Positions 36,249 to 43,945 are shown, numbered from the stretch's first letter. The stretch is DNA of 64,000 bases from CAWCPR01 sp963797475 (GCA_963797475.1 CAWCPR010000020.1:127082-191081), one strand, 5' to 3'. The notes: generated from the letters alone by a model not told the origin. Program-made: numbers and translations.

Positions 36249-36293
36249 ATTCATCCGCTCCTGGCCTGCGGCCAGGCGCAAAGCGCCCAACAC
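36249..36293. repeat. Dispersed palindromic repeat, copy D
   Basis: Matches copy A (8734-8793) at both ends: ATTCATCCGC-CCTGGC at the left and AGCGCCCAACAC at the right, with a 14-base internal deletion. It forms CCTGGCC-TGC-GGCCAGG and GGCGC-AAA-GCGCC hairpins. It lies right after the ComQ-like stop codon. Confidence 0.7.
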
Positions 36294-36306
36294 TATTTTG
36301 GCAATT

Positions 36307-37278
36307 TTAATCGCCCATTTCCTCGATGAGGTCAATTAATTGGCGTCGCGCCGGCAATTCTGGAACCCCCACTTTCAATGCGTTCACCGCCAGCTTCCGG
36401 TGGCGGTCCAATTCTGCAAGCAAGTACATCGCCGCGCCGCTCTGCTCGATCAGATCCCAGGCCACTTGCGCCTCCCGTTGATCGCCTGCAGCGGCATCCA
36501 ATGCCGCTTTCAGGCGCGAACCCAAGATTGGGGAATGCATTTCTAAGGCATATACGACCGGCAGTGAGTAATTCTTCTCGGCGAAACGCGCCGTCAATCC
36601 CTGCCCCTCGACGGATTGAAAATCTTCCAGGTCATCCAGGATTTGCACGATGAGCCCTGCATGAAGGCCAAAACTTGAAAACGCTTCTACGATCTTTGAA
36701 TCCCGAGTCGCCAGAAGCGCACCCGCCCGGCATGCCAGGGCAAAAAAAACACCGGATTTTGCCGCAGCAATCTGCCAATATTCTTCTAAATTTGGGTGCG
36801 GGTTCACCAAATCCTGGTGCTGCCCGCTGCTCATTACCAGAAAGCTGCGGTAGAAATCCTCGCGCACCATCGTGGCTGCTTCGACAGGGATTTCTTCCCT
36901 TGAAAGATCCCCCAGGAGTTGTGCAGCGGTAAAGAATAAACCGGAAGCGACGTTTATGGCGGCGCCCGGACCCAATGACGCCCACCAAAATTCTGGTTCG
37001 TCCTGATCCTCGACGCTGTCCATCAGGTGTGCTGCACGGTTATACAACAACCAGGCGGCAGCCACGGGAAGCGCCCACCGCGCTTCCCCTCCTGCAGCCT
37101 GGCAAGCTAGCAGAGGCAAAGACACCCAACGAGGGAGGGTTCGACCTCCTTCTCCGCTCTCTGCCTTATCTGAAAAGAGCGCCTGGCGCATCAGATGAAC
37201 AAAATCAGGTTCTGCGCCAGACGCCAGCCATATCGTCTCAATGTGAGAACGTATGAATTCTATTAGGTTATCAGCCAA
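36307..37278 (-). CDS. Polyprenyl synthetase-fold protein, ComQ-like prenyltransferase candidate
   Basis: A 323-residue all-helical isoprenoid synthase. Two Asp-rich motifs are visible: DSVED at 87-91 (in place of the usual DDxxD) and DDLED at 215-219 (ILDDLEDF). Family landmarks also include SGQHQDL and AAAKSGVFFALACRAGA. Compared with ordinary chain-elongation synthases, the first motif is atypical and the conserved Arg pair after it is not seen. The TTG start lies nine bases after the stop of the small peptide gene without a clear ribosome-binding site, so translation is probably coupled. The pairing with a Trp-ended peptide and a PDZ sensor kinase is what suggests a ComQ-like peptide prenyltransferase; a normal polyprenyl diphosphate synthase remains the alternative. 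Confidence 0.8.
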   Translation of the reverse strand: MADNLIEFIRSHIETIWLASGAEPDFVHLMRQALFSDKAESGEGGRTLPRWVSLPLLACQAAGGEARWALPVAAAWLLYNRAAHLMDSVEDQDEPEFWWASLGPGAAINVASGLFFTAAQLLGDLSREEIPVEAATMVREDFYRSFLVMSSGQHQDLVNPHPNLEEYWQIAAAKSGVFFALACRAGALLATRDSKIVEAFSSFGLHAGLIVQILDDLEDFQSVEGQGLTARFAEKNYSLPVVYALEMHSPILGSRLKAALDAAAGDQREAQVAWDLIEQSGAAMYLLAELDRHRKLAVNALKVGVPELPARRQLIDLIEEMGD

Positions 37279-37287
37279 GCGAATGAA

Positions 37288-37500
37288 TTAGGCGCCCCAA
37301 GTGCTGGCTTTTACTGCGAGATCGGATAAGCGAACTTTGTCGCTGCGACCGTTTCGAGTCAACCCGGTGGAGAGGAAAGCGAACTCCTCGCGGCTGAGCT
37401 TGAAGCCCCGGCCTGCCAGCGCAGCTTCTGGATCGCGGCGGAAATGAGCCGCGAAATCGTTATCCGTTGACATATTGTATACCACTTGAGCGAGTGACAT
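37288..37500 (-). CDS. Small precursor peptide, ComX-like candidate pheromone
   Basis: A 70-residue peptide with a strong AAGGAG ribosome-binding site. The N-terminal two thirds look like a RiPP-type leader (Nif11/LigA-like): FRRDPEAALAGRGFKLSREE at residues 20-39. The tail KASTWGA carries the only Trp (residue 68), third from the end. Bacillus ComX precursors also have an N-terminal part with a PEA ... GF pattern and a C-terminal core with a single prenylated Trp (QWGD in strain 168). There is no signal peptide. The downstream gene encodes a polyprenyl synthetase-like protein, as in comQ-comX but in the opposite order. Function as a signal is inference, but the three features together are hard to explain otherwise. 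Confidence 0.75.
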   Translation of the reverse strand: MSLAQVVYNMSTDNDFAAHFRRDPEAALAGRGFKLSREEFAFLSTGLTRNGRSDKVRLSDLAVKASTWGA

Positions 37501-37810
37501 TTTTATCTCCTTGAAAGATTTTTTACTTATTCAATTATTCAAACGGATTGCAAAATATGACAGACCCTCGGTGAAGGCCTTTTGTACGTTCAAACTGGGG
37601 ATAAACCCCTTTTCAATTTTTCGGCTCGCGACACCTCCTTCTTACAAGCTTCACAGGCGGAGAATTGCTCACCCGGGCCCTTATAATCGATGTGTAATTA
37701 CAAAATTGAAAGCAGTCTCCAAAATATCATAAACAAGAGGCGGTGTCAAGTTACAAAACTCATGTTTCCTATACCATTCTGAAATGCTGTTGTATACTTT
37801 ACAATAATCG
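37501..37810. other. Divergent regulatory region between the peptide and MBL hydrolase genes
   Basis: A 310-base AT-rich gap. It holds a minus-strand promoter (37721-37749), a leader of about 210 bases for the peptide gene, a TGTAATTACA palindrome (37693-37702), two TTACAAAA direct repeats (37698 and 37751), a GGGG-TTTAT-CCCC hairpin near 37597-37609, and a plus-strand -10 (TATACT, 37793-37798) for the MBL gene. No further gene is seen. Confidence 0.55.
37721..37749 (-). promoter_or_regulatory. Sigma70-type promoter of the ComX-like/ComQ-like genes
   Basis: On the minus strand TTGACA (37749-37744), 17-base spacer, TATTTT (37726-37721). The -35 is perfect; the -10 is fair. It implies a long untranslated leader before the peptide. 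Confidence 0.6.
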
Positions 37811-38731
37811 ATGGCCTCAATGAAACTCTCACCCGTCATTACTTTGGATCTCCACTTCATGAAGATCCCAGGAACGATCGCCGCTTATTTGATCCCACAC
37901 AGCCATGGGGCCGTGTTGATCGAAAGCGGGCCTGGGTCGACCGTCCCAGCGCTTCAATCCGCTTTACGAATGCATCATTTCACTGAAGCGAATATCACCG
38001 ATGTGCTGCTGACGCACATCCATCTCGATCACGCTGGCTCTGCGGGTTGGTTAGCCCGGCATGGTGCTCGGATTCATGTGCACCACGTAGGCGCCCCCCA
38101 CATGGTTCACCCGGAAAAGCTGCTCGAAAGTGCACAACGCATCTACGGCGACCAGATGGACGCACTATGGGGAGAATTCTTGCCAGTTCCAGAGGGGCAG
38201 ATTTCCAGCCTGCAAGATGGAGATGTGATCGATGTGGATCATTTGCACTTCAGGGCATTGGACACCCCAGGGCATGCCAACCACCATATGGCATATATTT
38301 TTGAAGATATTTGCTTCAGCGGCGACATCGCCGGGGTGCGACTTTCTGGACCGCCTCACCTGCGCCTCCCGATGCCGCCGCCTGAATTTCACCTGGAGAA
38401 ATGGCGATCAAGCTGGAAGCGGCTATATGAAGAATATAATAAAGGGAGCTTCAGCCGCATTGCGCCGACCCATTTTGGGATCTATACGGATGTCGACTGG
38501 CACCTTGCAACGCTTTCTAACGCGATCGATGCAGTCGAAGATTGGATGGAAAAGACCATGCCGGCGGACCCTACGATGGATAAGCTCAACGAAATCTTCA
38601 CTGAATGGGCGCGTCAACGCGCACTGGCAGCCGGTATCGACCCCGATCAATTGGAAGCCTACGAAGCGGCCAATCCTTCCTGGATGTCACCCTATGGCAT
38701 TCAGCGTTACTGGCGCAAATACCGGAATTGA
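37811..38731 (+). CDS. MBL-fold metallo-hydrolase
   Basis: A 306-residue metallo-beta-lactamase-fold hydrolase. The metal motif HIHLDH is at residues 69-74 (LLTHIHLDHAGSAGW), further ligands in DTPGHANHHMAY and FSGDIAG and a late THFG. The C-terminal helical extension is about 90 residues. A -10 box ends only 13 bases before the ATG, so the mRNA leader is very short; ATG at 37820 is an alternative start. It is divergent from the ComX-like gene. The substrate is unknown; quorum-quenching lactonases share this fold but the sequence does not single out that role. Confidence 0.85.
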   Translation: MASMKLSPVITLDLHFMKIPGTIAAYLIPHSHGAVLIESGPGSTVPALQSALRMHHFTEANITDVLLTHIHLDHAGSAGWLARHGARIHVHHVGAPHMVHPEKLLESAQRIYGDQMDALWGEFLPVPEGQISSLQDGDVIDVDHLHFRALDTPGHANHHMAYIFEDICFSGDIAGVRLSGPPHLRLPMPPPEFHLEKWRSSWKRLYEEYNKGSFSRIAPTHFGIYTDVDWHLATLSNAIDAVEDWMEKTMPADPTMDKLNEIFTEWARQRALAAGIDPDQLEAYEAANPSWMSPYGIQRYWRKYRN

Positions 38732-38734
38732 CAG

Positions 38735-38950
38735 ATGCCATTGAGTGATACTACAGACCCAGCACCTATCGACGCCCCAGGCGACCCTGCTCCTGAAGAG
38801 GCAGGAACTCCTGAAATGAAGGCCGGGTTAGAGCTGCCTGCGCCTCCCCGAGATCTTGAATTTTGCCCGCGCTGTGGTGTAGGGATGGATGAGATTCTCT
38901 GGGGAAACACCAATTGTCCGAACTGTGGCCTGCATTTTGAATGTTGCTGA
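38735..38950 (+). CDS. Small zinc-ribbon protein
   Basis: A 71-residue protein: a Pro/Ala/Glu-rich N-terminus of about 40 residues, then a zinc ribbon with two knuckles, CPRCGVGMDE and CPNCGLHFECC. It starts three bases after the MBL hydrolase stop codon and is probably co-translated with it. It resembles the short zinc-ribbon proteins common in Chloroflexota; function unknown. Confidence 0.7.
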   Translation: MPLSDTTDPAPIDAPGDPAPEEAGTPEMKAGLELPAPPRDLEFCPRCGVGMDEILWGNTNCPNCGLHFECC

Positions 38951-39041
38951 ATGGTATCCTCGCGAAAAGTCGAATACCATCGGTCGACTTCGTAATTTTC
39001 CATTCGGTGCTGCGATGTGTCAGCCGCTGCCGGCGAACGAT

Positions 39042-39263
39042 CTAAAAAACGATTTCTGGAATGAAGTCTCGATAACCAAGCATGACGATCGCTGGCTGGG
39101 TGAGACTGCCAAGGGTCAAATCATCCTGGATCAAAATGCTCGTCTCATGCTGGCTGATTTTTTGCGGAGAGATGGTGGAATAAGCGGTAAAAGCCCACAG
39201 ACCAGCGATGAACAATAAGATAAAGAGAATCAAACCTAAGGTGGTGACAATCTTCTGGGACAT
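39042..39263 (-). CDS. Small single-span membrane protein
   Basis: A 73-residue protein, start chosen at 39263 because GGAGGAGACC lies just upstream. Residues 7-28 form a hydrophobic helix (LGLILFILLFIAGLWAF), followed by a polar tail. No recognised family. It is divergent from ribokinase, with the three-copy 14-base repeat in the shared upstream region. Coding status rests mainly on the strong ribosome-binding site and helix. Confidence 0.55.
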   Translation of the reverse strand: MSQKIVTTLGLILFILLFIAGLWAFTAYSTISPQKISQHETSILIQDDLTLGSLTQPAIVMLGYRDFIPEIVF

Positions 39264-39291
39264 GTTGGTCTCCTCCTGTAGAAAAGCGGAC

Positions 39292-39333
39292 AATATCGGG
39301 CGATAAATATCGGGCGATAAATATCGGGCGATA
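39292..39333. repeat. 14-base tandem repeat, three perfect copies (operator candidate)
   Basis: AATATCGGGCGATA occurs three times head to tail at 39292, 39306 and 39320. Each unit contains the imperfect palindrome TATCG-GG-CGATA. It lies between the divergent small membrane protein and ribokinase genes, a natural place for a cooperative regulator-binding array. Confidence 0.8.
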
Positions 39334-39398
39334 TTCGTAAGACGCTCTTTTTTGTGCGGTAGTTCCAGAAAAAAGAAACAATAGTTTGGAGCGACATT

Positions 39399-40325
39399 AT
39401 GAGCGGGCACATCGTCGTCGTTGGAAGCTTGAACATGGATCTGGTTGTAAGAGCGCCGCGCCACCCGGAGATCGGAGAAACCATATTAGGCAGCGATTTT
39501 AAAACCTTTCCGGGTGGAAAAGGCGCCAATCAGGCAGTAGCCGCGGCCCGGTTGGGAGGCCTCGTTCGCATGGTAGGAAAAGTCGGGGCGGACGCTTTTG
39601 GAGAAAATCTACTGGAGCAAGTCTCGACGAACGGAGTGGATGCGACCTTTATTCAAAAAGAACCCACCCGTGCGACCGGGGTGGCCTTGATCACCGTCAA
39701 TGATGAAGGAGAAAACACGATTGTCGTCGCTCCAGGCGCCAACGAACGCCTCACTCCTGAGGATATTCTTTTGGCAGAAATGGCTTTCGAAGGCGCAGCG
39801 GTGCTGCTGCTCCAGTTAGAAATACCCTTGCCATCTGTGGAGCAGGCGATTGACACGGCTAAACGACATGGCGCGCAAATCGTTTTAAACCCGGCTCCTG
39901 CACAAGTTCTGCCAGCAGAGTTGTTGGCGAAAGTCGATTATTTGATCCCCAATCAAACAGAAATTTCCCTTCTTACGGGCGTCGAAGCCACAGGTGTAGC
40001 TGTGAGCTTTCTGCATGATCTTGGGGTGCGCCACCTGATTGTAACTTTAGGCGATGAAGGTGTGCTCGTGTCCGAAAAACATCACGAGAAATACATCCCC
40101 GCTTATCCAGTCGATGTTGTCGATACTACCGCGGCTGGGGACGCTTTCGTGGGCGCCTTTGCGGTCGCGCTGACAGAAGGTCTCGAACCGTTTCAAGCAG
40201 CAAGCTGGGGGAACGCAGCCGGCGCTTTGTCCGTCACCCGCCAGGGCGCCCAGCCCTCCTTGCCGACGAGATCTGAACTCGACCAATTCATCGCCGGTTT
40301 TCACGATCTTGCAGACAAGAAATAA
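39399..40325 (+). CDS. rbsK: Ribokinase (PfkB family)
   Basis: A 308-residue sugar kinase phosphorylating ribose at C5. Recognised features: GSLNMDLVVRAPRHPEIGET, the substrate loop FPGGKGANQAVAAARLGG, and the ATP/anion-hole signature DTTAAGDAFVGAFAVAL with the catalytic Asp. The ATG has TTTGGAG upstream. No ribose transporter genes are adjacent, so other pentoses or nucleoside-derived ribose are possible sources. Confidence 0.92.
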   Translation: MSGHIVVVGSLNMDLVVRAPRHPEIGETILGSDFKTFPGGKGANQAVAAARLGGLVRMVGKVGADAFGENLLEQVSTNGVDATFIQKEPTRATGVALITVNDEGENTIVVAPGANERLTPEDILLAEMAFEGAAVLLLQLEIPLPSVEQAIDTAKRHGAQIVLNPAPAQVLPAELLAKVDYLIPNQTEISLLTGVEATGVAVSFLHDLGVRHLIVTLGDEGVLVSEKHHEKYIPAYPVDVVDTTAAGDAFVGAFAVALTEGLEPFQAASWGNAAGALSVTRQGAQPSLPTRSELDQFIAGFHDLADKK

Positions 40326-40354
40326 TCCTCCGGAGAAACTCGTAACGAGCGGAT

Positions 40355-41044
40355 TCAGAGATTCAGGTGAACAGCGGCCTGACTCCCCACCGAGAACAGG
40401 CAGAACGTAGCTCCTGTTTGGTCGTGGGCCAGCTTTGCTTCCTGGGAAACCGGCATTTGGATGGATACAGCCAGTAGTTCTGCGTCGAGCTGGCAAAGCT
40501 CCGGATGCTGAGGCAGGATTGCGGCATAAGGGCAGTGTCTGAGGATAATTTCTGGCGCTGAAAGTCGCGCCTCCCAATGCGCCTGGTAGCTGAGCTTGTT
40601 TAAGATTTGAATCGTATTGACCAACCTTTGGGTTAAACCGGGCAGGGCTGGTTTGACCGCCAGCTCTTCACCAGAACCTGCGTGCGATCTTTTAATCGAC
40701 CCTATCTCAAATGATTCTTCCACCATTCTCCGTGCCACACGGTTCAAGACGGCCTGTCGATCACCGGGGGGCAGCTCAGCAATGAATTCAGTCAAAATAG
40801 CATGTGAGAGAAGGGCGTAATTCTCTCCGAGCGCAGTTTCAGATAACCGGTACAGGTTTGCCGGGCGGCCACGCCCCCGGGTAGGACGTTGGCCAGCGAT
40901 GACGACCAATCCCAGTTTTTCTAAAATCGCCAGGTGATGCCGGGTATTGGCGTTCGTCATCCTTAAGGCCTGGCTGATTTCGGCCACAGTCACCAGTTGT
41001 TTTGTCTTCACATATTCCAGGAGTTTTTGGCGAGAGGTCCTCAC
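40355..41044 (-). CDS. HTH transcriptional regulator, SufR/COG2345-like
   Basis: A 229-residue regulator with an N-terminal winged helix (LLEYVKTKQLVTVAEISQAL and RMTNANTRHHLAILEKLG) and a C-terminal sensor region. Cys residues are spaced CX12C (CPYAAILPQHPELC) with another in GATFCLF. SufR, the repressor of Fe-S assembly genes, binds a [4Fe-4S] cluster by such Cys residues, but the third of the four family Cys is missing here. GTG start at the predicted transcription start, so the mRNA is probably leaderless. It is divergent from iscX and the nuo genes, which it may control. Confidence 0.8.
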   Translation of the reverse strand: MRTSRQKLLEYVKTKQLVTVAEISQALRMTNANTRHHLAILEKLGLVVIAGQRPTRGRGRPANLYRLSETALGENYALLSHAILTEFIAELPPGDRQAVLNRVARRMVEESFEIGSIKRSHAGSGEELAVKPALPGLTQRLVNTIQILNKLSYQAHWEARLSAPEIILRHCPYAAILPQHPELCQLDAELLAVSIQMPVSQEAKLAHDQTGATFCLFSVGSQAAVHLNL

Positions 41045-41050
41045 CCGGAT

Positions 41051-41078
41051 ATTATACCCTTACCGGTGATTTTCGCAA
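41051..41078 (-). promoter_or_regulatory. Promoter of the SufR-like regulator
   Basis: On the minus strand TTGCGA (41078-41073), 16-base spacer, TATAAT (41056-41051). Transcription would begin at about 41044-41045, at the GTG start codon itself. Confidence 0.6.
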
Positions 41079-41100
41079 ATATATATTATCTTTATTCAAA

Positions 41101-41128
41101 TTGACCTGGTTGAAAAAGCAGGTATAAT
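41101..41128 (+). promoter_or_regulatory. Promoter of the iscX-nuo operon
   Basis: TTGACC (41101-41106), 16-base spacer, TATAAT (41123-41128). Near consensus. It is back to back with the regulator promoter, with only 22 bases between the two -35 boxes. Confidence 0.7.
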
Positions 41129-41181
41129 AGGCTTGATAATTTCGTCACAAAATCCTACCGGCTGGATTGGATTTGATTGTC

Positions 41182-41445
41182 ATGACCCGTAATTCCGAAC
41201 TGGTTGAACCGACAATGGAAGCCGATGCGGGGGATGCAAATGTTCTGACCTGGGAGGATTCTTATGCAATCGCCAGGGCATTACGGGAAAAACATCCTAC
41301 GACCCTTATCGAGGAGGTTTCCCTCGGCATGATCTACGACTGGACCCTCGAGCTCGCTGGTTTCAACGATGACCGCGAGCTGGCAAACGAAGCGATTTTA
41401 TCTGCGATTTACACAGAATGGTTTGAGGAGGTTAACCCCTTATGA
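41182..41445 (+). CDS. iscX: IscX-like Fe-S cluster assembly protein
   Basis: An 87-residue protein whose C-terminal 65 residues are an IscX domain: LTWEDSYAIARALREKHPTT, VSLGMIYDWTLELAGFNDD and ANEAILSAIYTEWFEE. IscX (YfhJ) binds the cysteine desulfurase IscS and modulates Fe-S cluster assembly. The ATG at 41182 is used here; a TTG at 41167 is also in frame and neither has a strong ribosome-binding site. The nuoB start overlaps its stop codon (ATGA), so an Fe-S assembly modulator is translated together with complex I. Confidence 0.85.
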   Translation: MTRNSELVEPTMEADAGDANVLTWEDSYAIARALREKHPTTLIEEVSLGMIYDWTLELAGFNDDRELANEAILSAIYTEWFEEVNPL

Positions 41446-42146
41446 CTGAGACAGCCCCAAAAAGCAATCCCAAAGAGATAAACTCGCCAGGTTACGAAAT
41501 ACCTCCCGAGTTGCAGAGCCAGGTAACAATTACAACCCTGGATAAAATCTACAACTGGGGCAGGCGCTCCTCGATCTGGCCGATGATGTTTGGACTGGCC
41601 TGCTGCGCCATCGAAATGATCTGTACAGCCGCCAGCCGGTATGACTTTTCGCGGTTCGGAATGGAAGTAATGCGCCCAAGCCCGCGCCAATCCGACCTGA
41701 TGATCGTTTCGGGCACAGTGACAAAAAAAATGATCCCTCAAATCGTACGCCTTTACAATCAAATGCCGGAGCCCAAATACGTTGTCGCAATGGGCGCTTG
41801 CGCATCTGGCGGCGGGCCATTCAAAGAGGGATACAACGTTATTTCCGGCGTAGATAAATTTGTGCCGGTGGATGTATATATCCCAGGCTGTCCTCCAACG
41901 CCGCAAGCCCTGATCAATGGTTTGATCACCCTGCAAAAAAAGATCGACACCCAATCGATCAAATCTGTGCGCTGGTACCGCAAAGAACCGATCGAAGCCA
42001 TCCCCGTACCCATTCTTGGGCCGGATCTCATGGATCCGCGCCAATATGAAGAAATAAAAACCTATTCGCGCCAGAAATATCAACAACTGGAACAGGCGAA
42101 AACGACTCCGGCAGAAGAGGATGCATCTCAAGGAGTGCACTCATGA
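41442..42146 (+). CDS. nuoB: NADH-quinone oxidoreductase subunit B
   Basis: A 234-residue NuoB, carrier of cluster N2 at the quinone end of complex I. The cluster ligands are visible: adjacent Cys in FGLACCAIEM, one in GACASGGGPF and one in DVYIPGCPPTP. It has a longer C-terminal tail than E. coli NuoB, ending in a charged helix. Overlaps iscX and nuoCD by four bases each (ATGA), showing a tight operon. Confidence 0.96.
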   Translation: MTETAPKSNPKEINSPGYEIPPELQSQVTITTLDKIYNWGRRSSIWPMMFGLACCAIEMICTAASRYDFSRFGMEVMRPSPRQSDLMIVSGTVTKKMIPQIVRLYNQMPEPKYVVAMGACASGGGPFKEGYNVISGVDKFVPVDVYIPGCPPTPQALINGLITLQKKIDTQSIKSVRWYRKEPIEAIPVPILGPDLMDPRQYEEIKTYSRQKYQQLEQAKTTPAEEDASQGVHS

Positions 42147-43885
42147 GCGAAGAGGTCCTTGTTAAAGATATTGATCTGGCAGCTCGTTTCCCCGATTTTG
42201 TCAGCCAAGATATACGGAAAGGTTACGAAGGCTTCATCGTCCAGGCCGGACATTTGTTAGATGTCGCGAGATACCTGCGGGATGAGATGGGTTATGACTA
42301 TCTCTCGTCTATAACGGGTGTAGATTACCTGACCGACGGGCTGATAGAAGCGGTTTACCACCTGTTTAAATCAACCGGTGGGCCGGCCCTGGTATTAAAA
42401 GTCCAGGTGCCGCGCGATAACGCGCTGGTTCCTTCTCTCGTCTCGGTTTATCCTGGGGCTGAATTTCAGGAACGAGAAGCCTGGGACCTGTTGGGCATCC
42501 GATTTGAAGGACACCCAGACCTGCGACAAATCTTAATGTGGGAAGGGTTTGAAGGTCATCCTTTGCGCAAAGATTGGCGCGAGCCTTATTTCGAAGAAGA
42601 TGGCAAACCCTTCAAAAGCCGTTGGCCAGATGGAAATATCCAACGCTCCGAAGATTACAATACTTTCGGAAAAAACGTTGATTACCCGGCCGGTTTTAAT
42701 CCGGAAACCTGGGTACCCGAGGCTGAGTCGGCGCTGTATGCCAGCCTGGCAAGATTCAGTAAATCTTCAGATAGCTCGGACATGCGAACCGACACCGTAG
42801 TCGTCAACCTCGGACCACAACACCCTTCTACTCATGGGGTTTTCCGTGTCGTTGTCGCCCTGGACGGCGAGACAATCCTGGCTTTGAAACCGGTCATGGG
42901 ATATCTACACCGCAACCACGAGAAGATTGGGGAGCGCAACACCTTCCTGCAGAATATGCCCTTTACCGATCGACTGGATTATCTCTCCTCGATGAGCAAC
43001 AACTTCGGATATGCCCTGGCGGTCGAGAAATTGATGGGGGTGAAACCCCCCGAGCGGGCAGAATACCTGCGCGTCATCATGGCAGAAATGACCCGGATCA
43101 GCAACCACATTTTTGCAATCGGGATGTTCTTAAACGACCTGGGAGCGTTCTTTACCCCGGCGCTTTATGCCATTGAAGAGCGCGAGCTGATCCTAGACAT
43201 TTTCGAAGCCGTTAGTGGTTCGCGTATGATGTGCAATTACTTTCGATTTGGCGGCGTGGCCCGCGATTTGCCTGAGGGAGTTTATGAAAAGATCCGCAGC
43301 CTGGTGGTTGAACGCCTGCCGCGCCAAATCGATGAGCTCGACCTGTACCTGACCAACAACGAAATCATTCGTTCCAGGACAGAAGGAGTGGGTGTGCTGA
43401 CTCCCGACCAGGCCATCGCCTTCTCGGCAGCCGGGCCGGTTTTGAGAGCTTCCGGCGTTCCCTATGATATCCGCCGGGCAGATCCCTACAGTATCTACGA
43501 TCGTTTCGACTTTGATGTGGCCGTCCGGTACCACGGCGATATTTACGATCGTTACCTGATACGGATCGATGAAGTTCGCCAGAGCTTGCGTATACTGCAG
43601 CAGGCGGTGCGCGATCTTCCTGAAGGTTCAATTCAAGAGGGCAAACCACAGTACCAGGTGCGTGTTCCAGCCGGCAAGTCTTACGGCCGCGTCGAGGGGC
43701 CGAAGGGTGAGCTTGGATACTACATTGTTTCCACCGGAAAACCCAATCCCTGGCGCTATCACGTCAGGGCGCCATCCTTCATAAACCTGACCCCTATGGA
43801 GACGATGTGCCTGGGAGGCAAAGTAGCCGATGTCGTGGCAGTCCTGGGCTCAATTGATATAGTTTTAGGCGAAACAGACCGATAA
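42143..43885 (+). CDS. nuoCD: NADH-quinone oxidoreductase subunits C and D, fused
   Basis: A 580-residue fusion. The NuoC part (about residues 1-195) has YPGAEFQEREAWDLLGIRFEG and RQILMWEGFEGHPLRKDWRE. The NuoD part (about 210-580) has VVNLGPQHPSTHGVFRVV and the conserved HRNHEKIGERNTFLQ, with the family C-terminus PSFINLTPMETMCLGGKVAD. NuoCD fusions are known in E. coli and others. The hydrogenase-like Ni ligands are absent, as expected for NuoD. Confidence 0.96.
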   Translation: MSEEVLVKDIDLAARFPDFVSQDIRKGYEGFIVQAGHLLDVARYLRDEMGYDYLSSITGVDYLTDGLIEAVYHLFKSTGGPALVLKVQVPRDNALVPSLVSVYPGAEFQEREAWDLLGIRFEGHPDLRQILMWEGFEGHPLRKDWREPYFEEDGKPFKSRWPDGNIQRSEDYNTFGKNVDYPAGFNPETWVPEAESALYASLARFSKSSDSSDMRTDTVVVNLGPQHPSTHGVFRVVVALDGETILALKPVMGYLHRNHEKIGERNTFLQNMPFTDRLDYLSSMSNNFGYALAVEKLMGVKPPERAEYLRVIMAEMTRISNHIFAIGMFLNDLGAFFTPALYAIEERELILDIFEAVSGSRMMCNYFRFGGVARDLPEGVYEKIRSLVVERLPRQIDELDLYLTNNEIIRSRTEGVGVLTPDQAIAFSAAGPVLRASGVPYDIRRADPYSIYDRFDFDVAVRYHGDIYDRYLIRIDEVRQSLRILQQAVRDLPEGSIQEGKPQYQVRVPAGKSYGRVEGPKGELGYYIVSTGKPNPWRYHVRAPSFINLTPMETMCLGGKVADVVAVLGSIDIVLGETDR

Positions 43886-43945
43886 CCTTCAAGATGAGAT
43901 AAGACCTCGCCGCTCCCGGGAGTTTTCGAGGCTACGGAGAAAAAT

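Noticed and set aside
37811..38731. MBL hydrolase as a quorum-quenching lactonase linked to the peptide system
   Set aside because: The HIHLDH motif is shared by the whole superfamily, and the gene is divergent from the peptide; I see nothing specific.
39292..39333. Short tandem repeats as a CRISPR array
   Set aside because: Units are contiguous without spacers and only three copies exist; no cas genes nearby.
41409..42140. Long open frame antisense to nuoB
   Set aside because: No recognised motif, poor ribosome-binding site, and the plus strand has clear nuoB signatures; it mirrors the codon use of nuoB.
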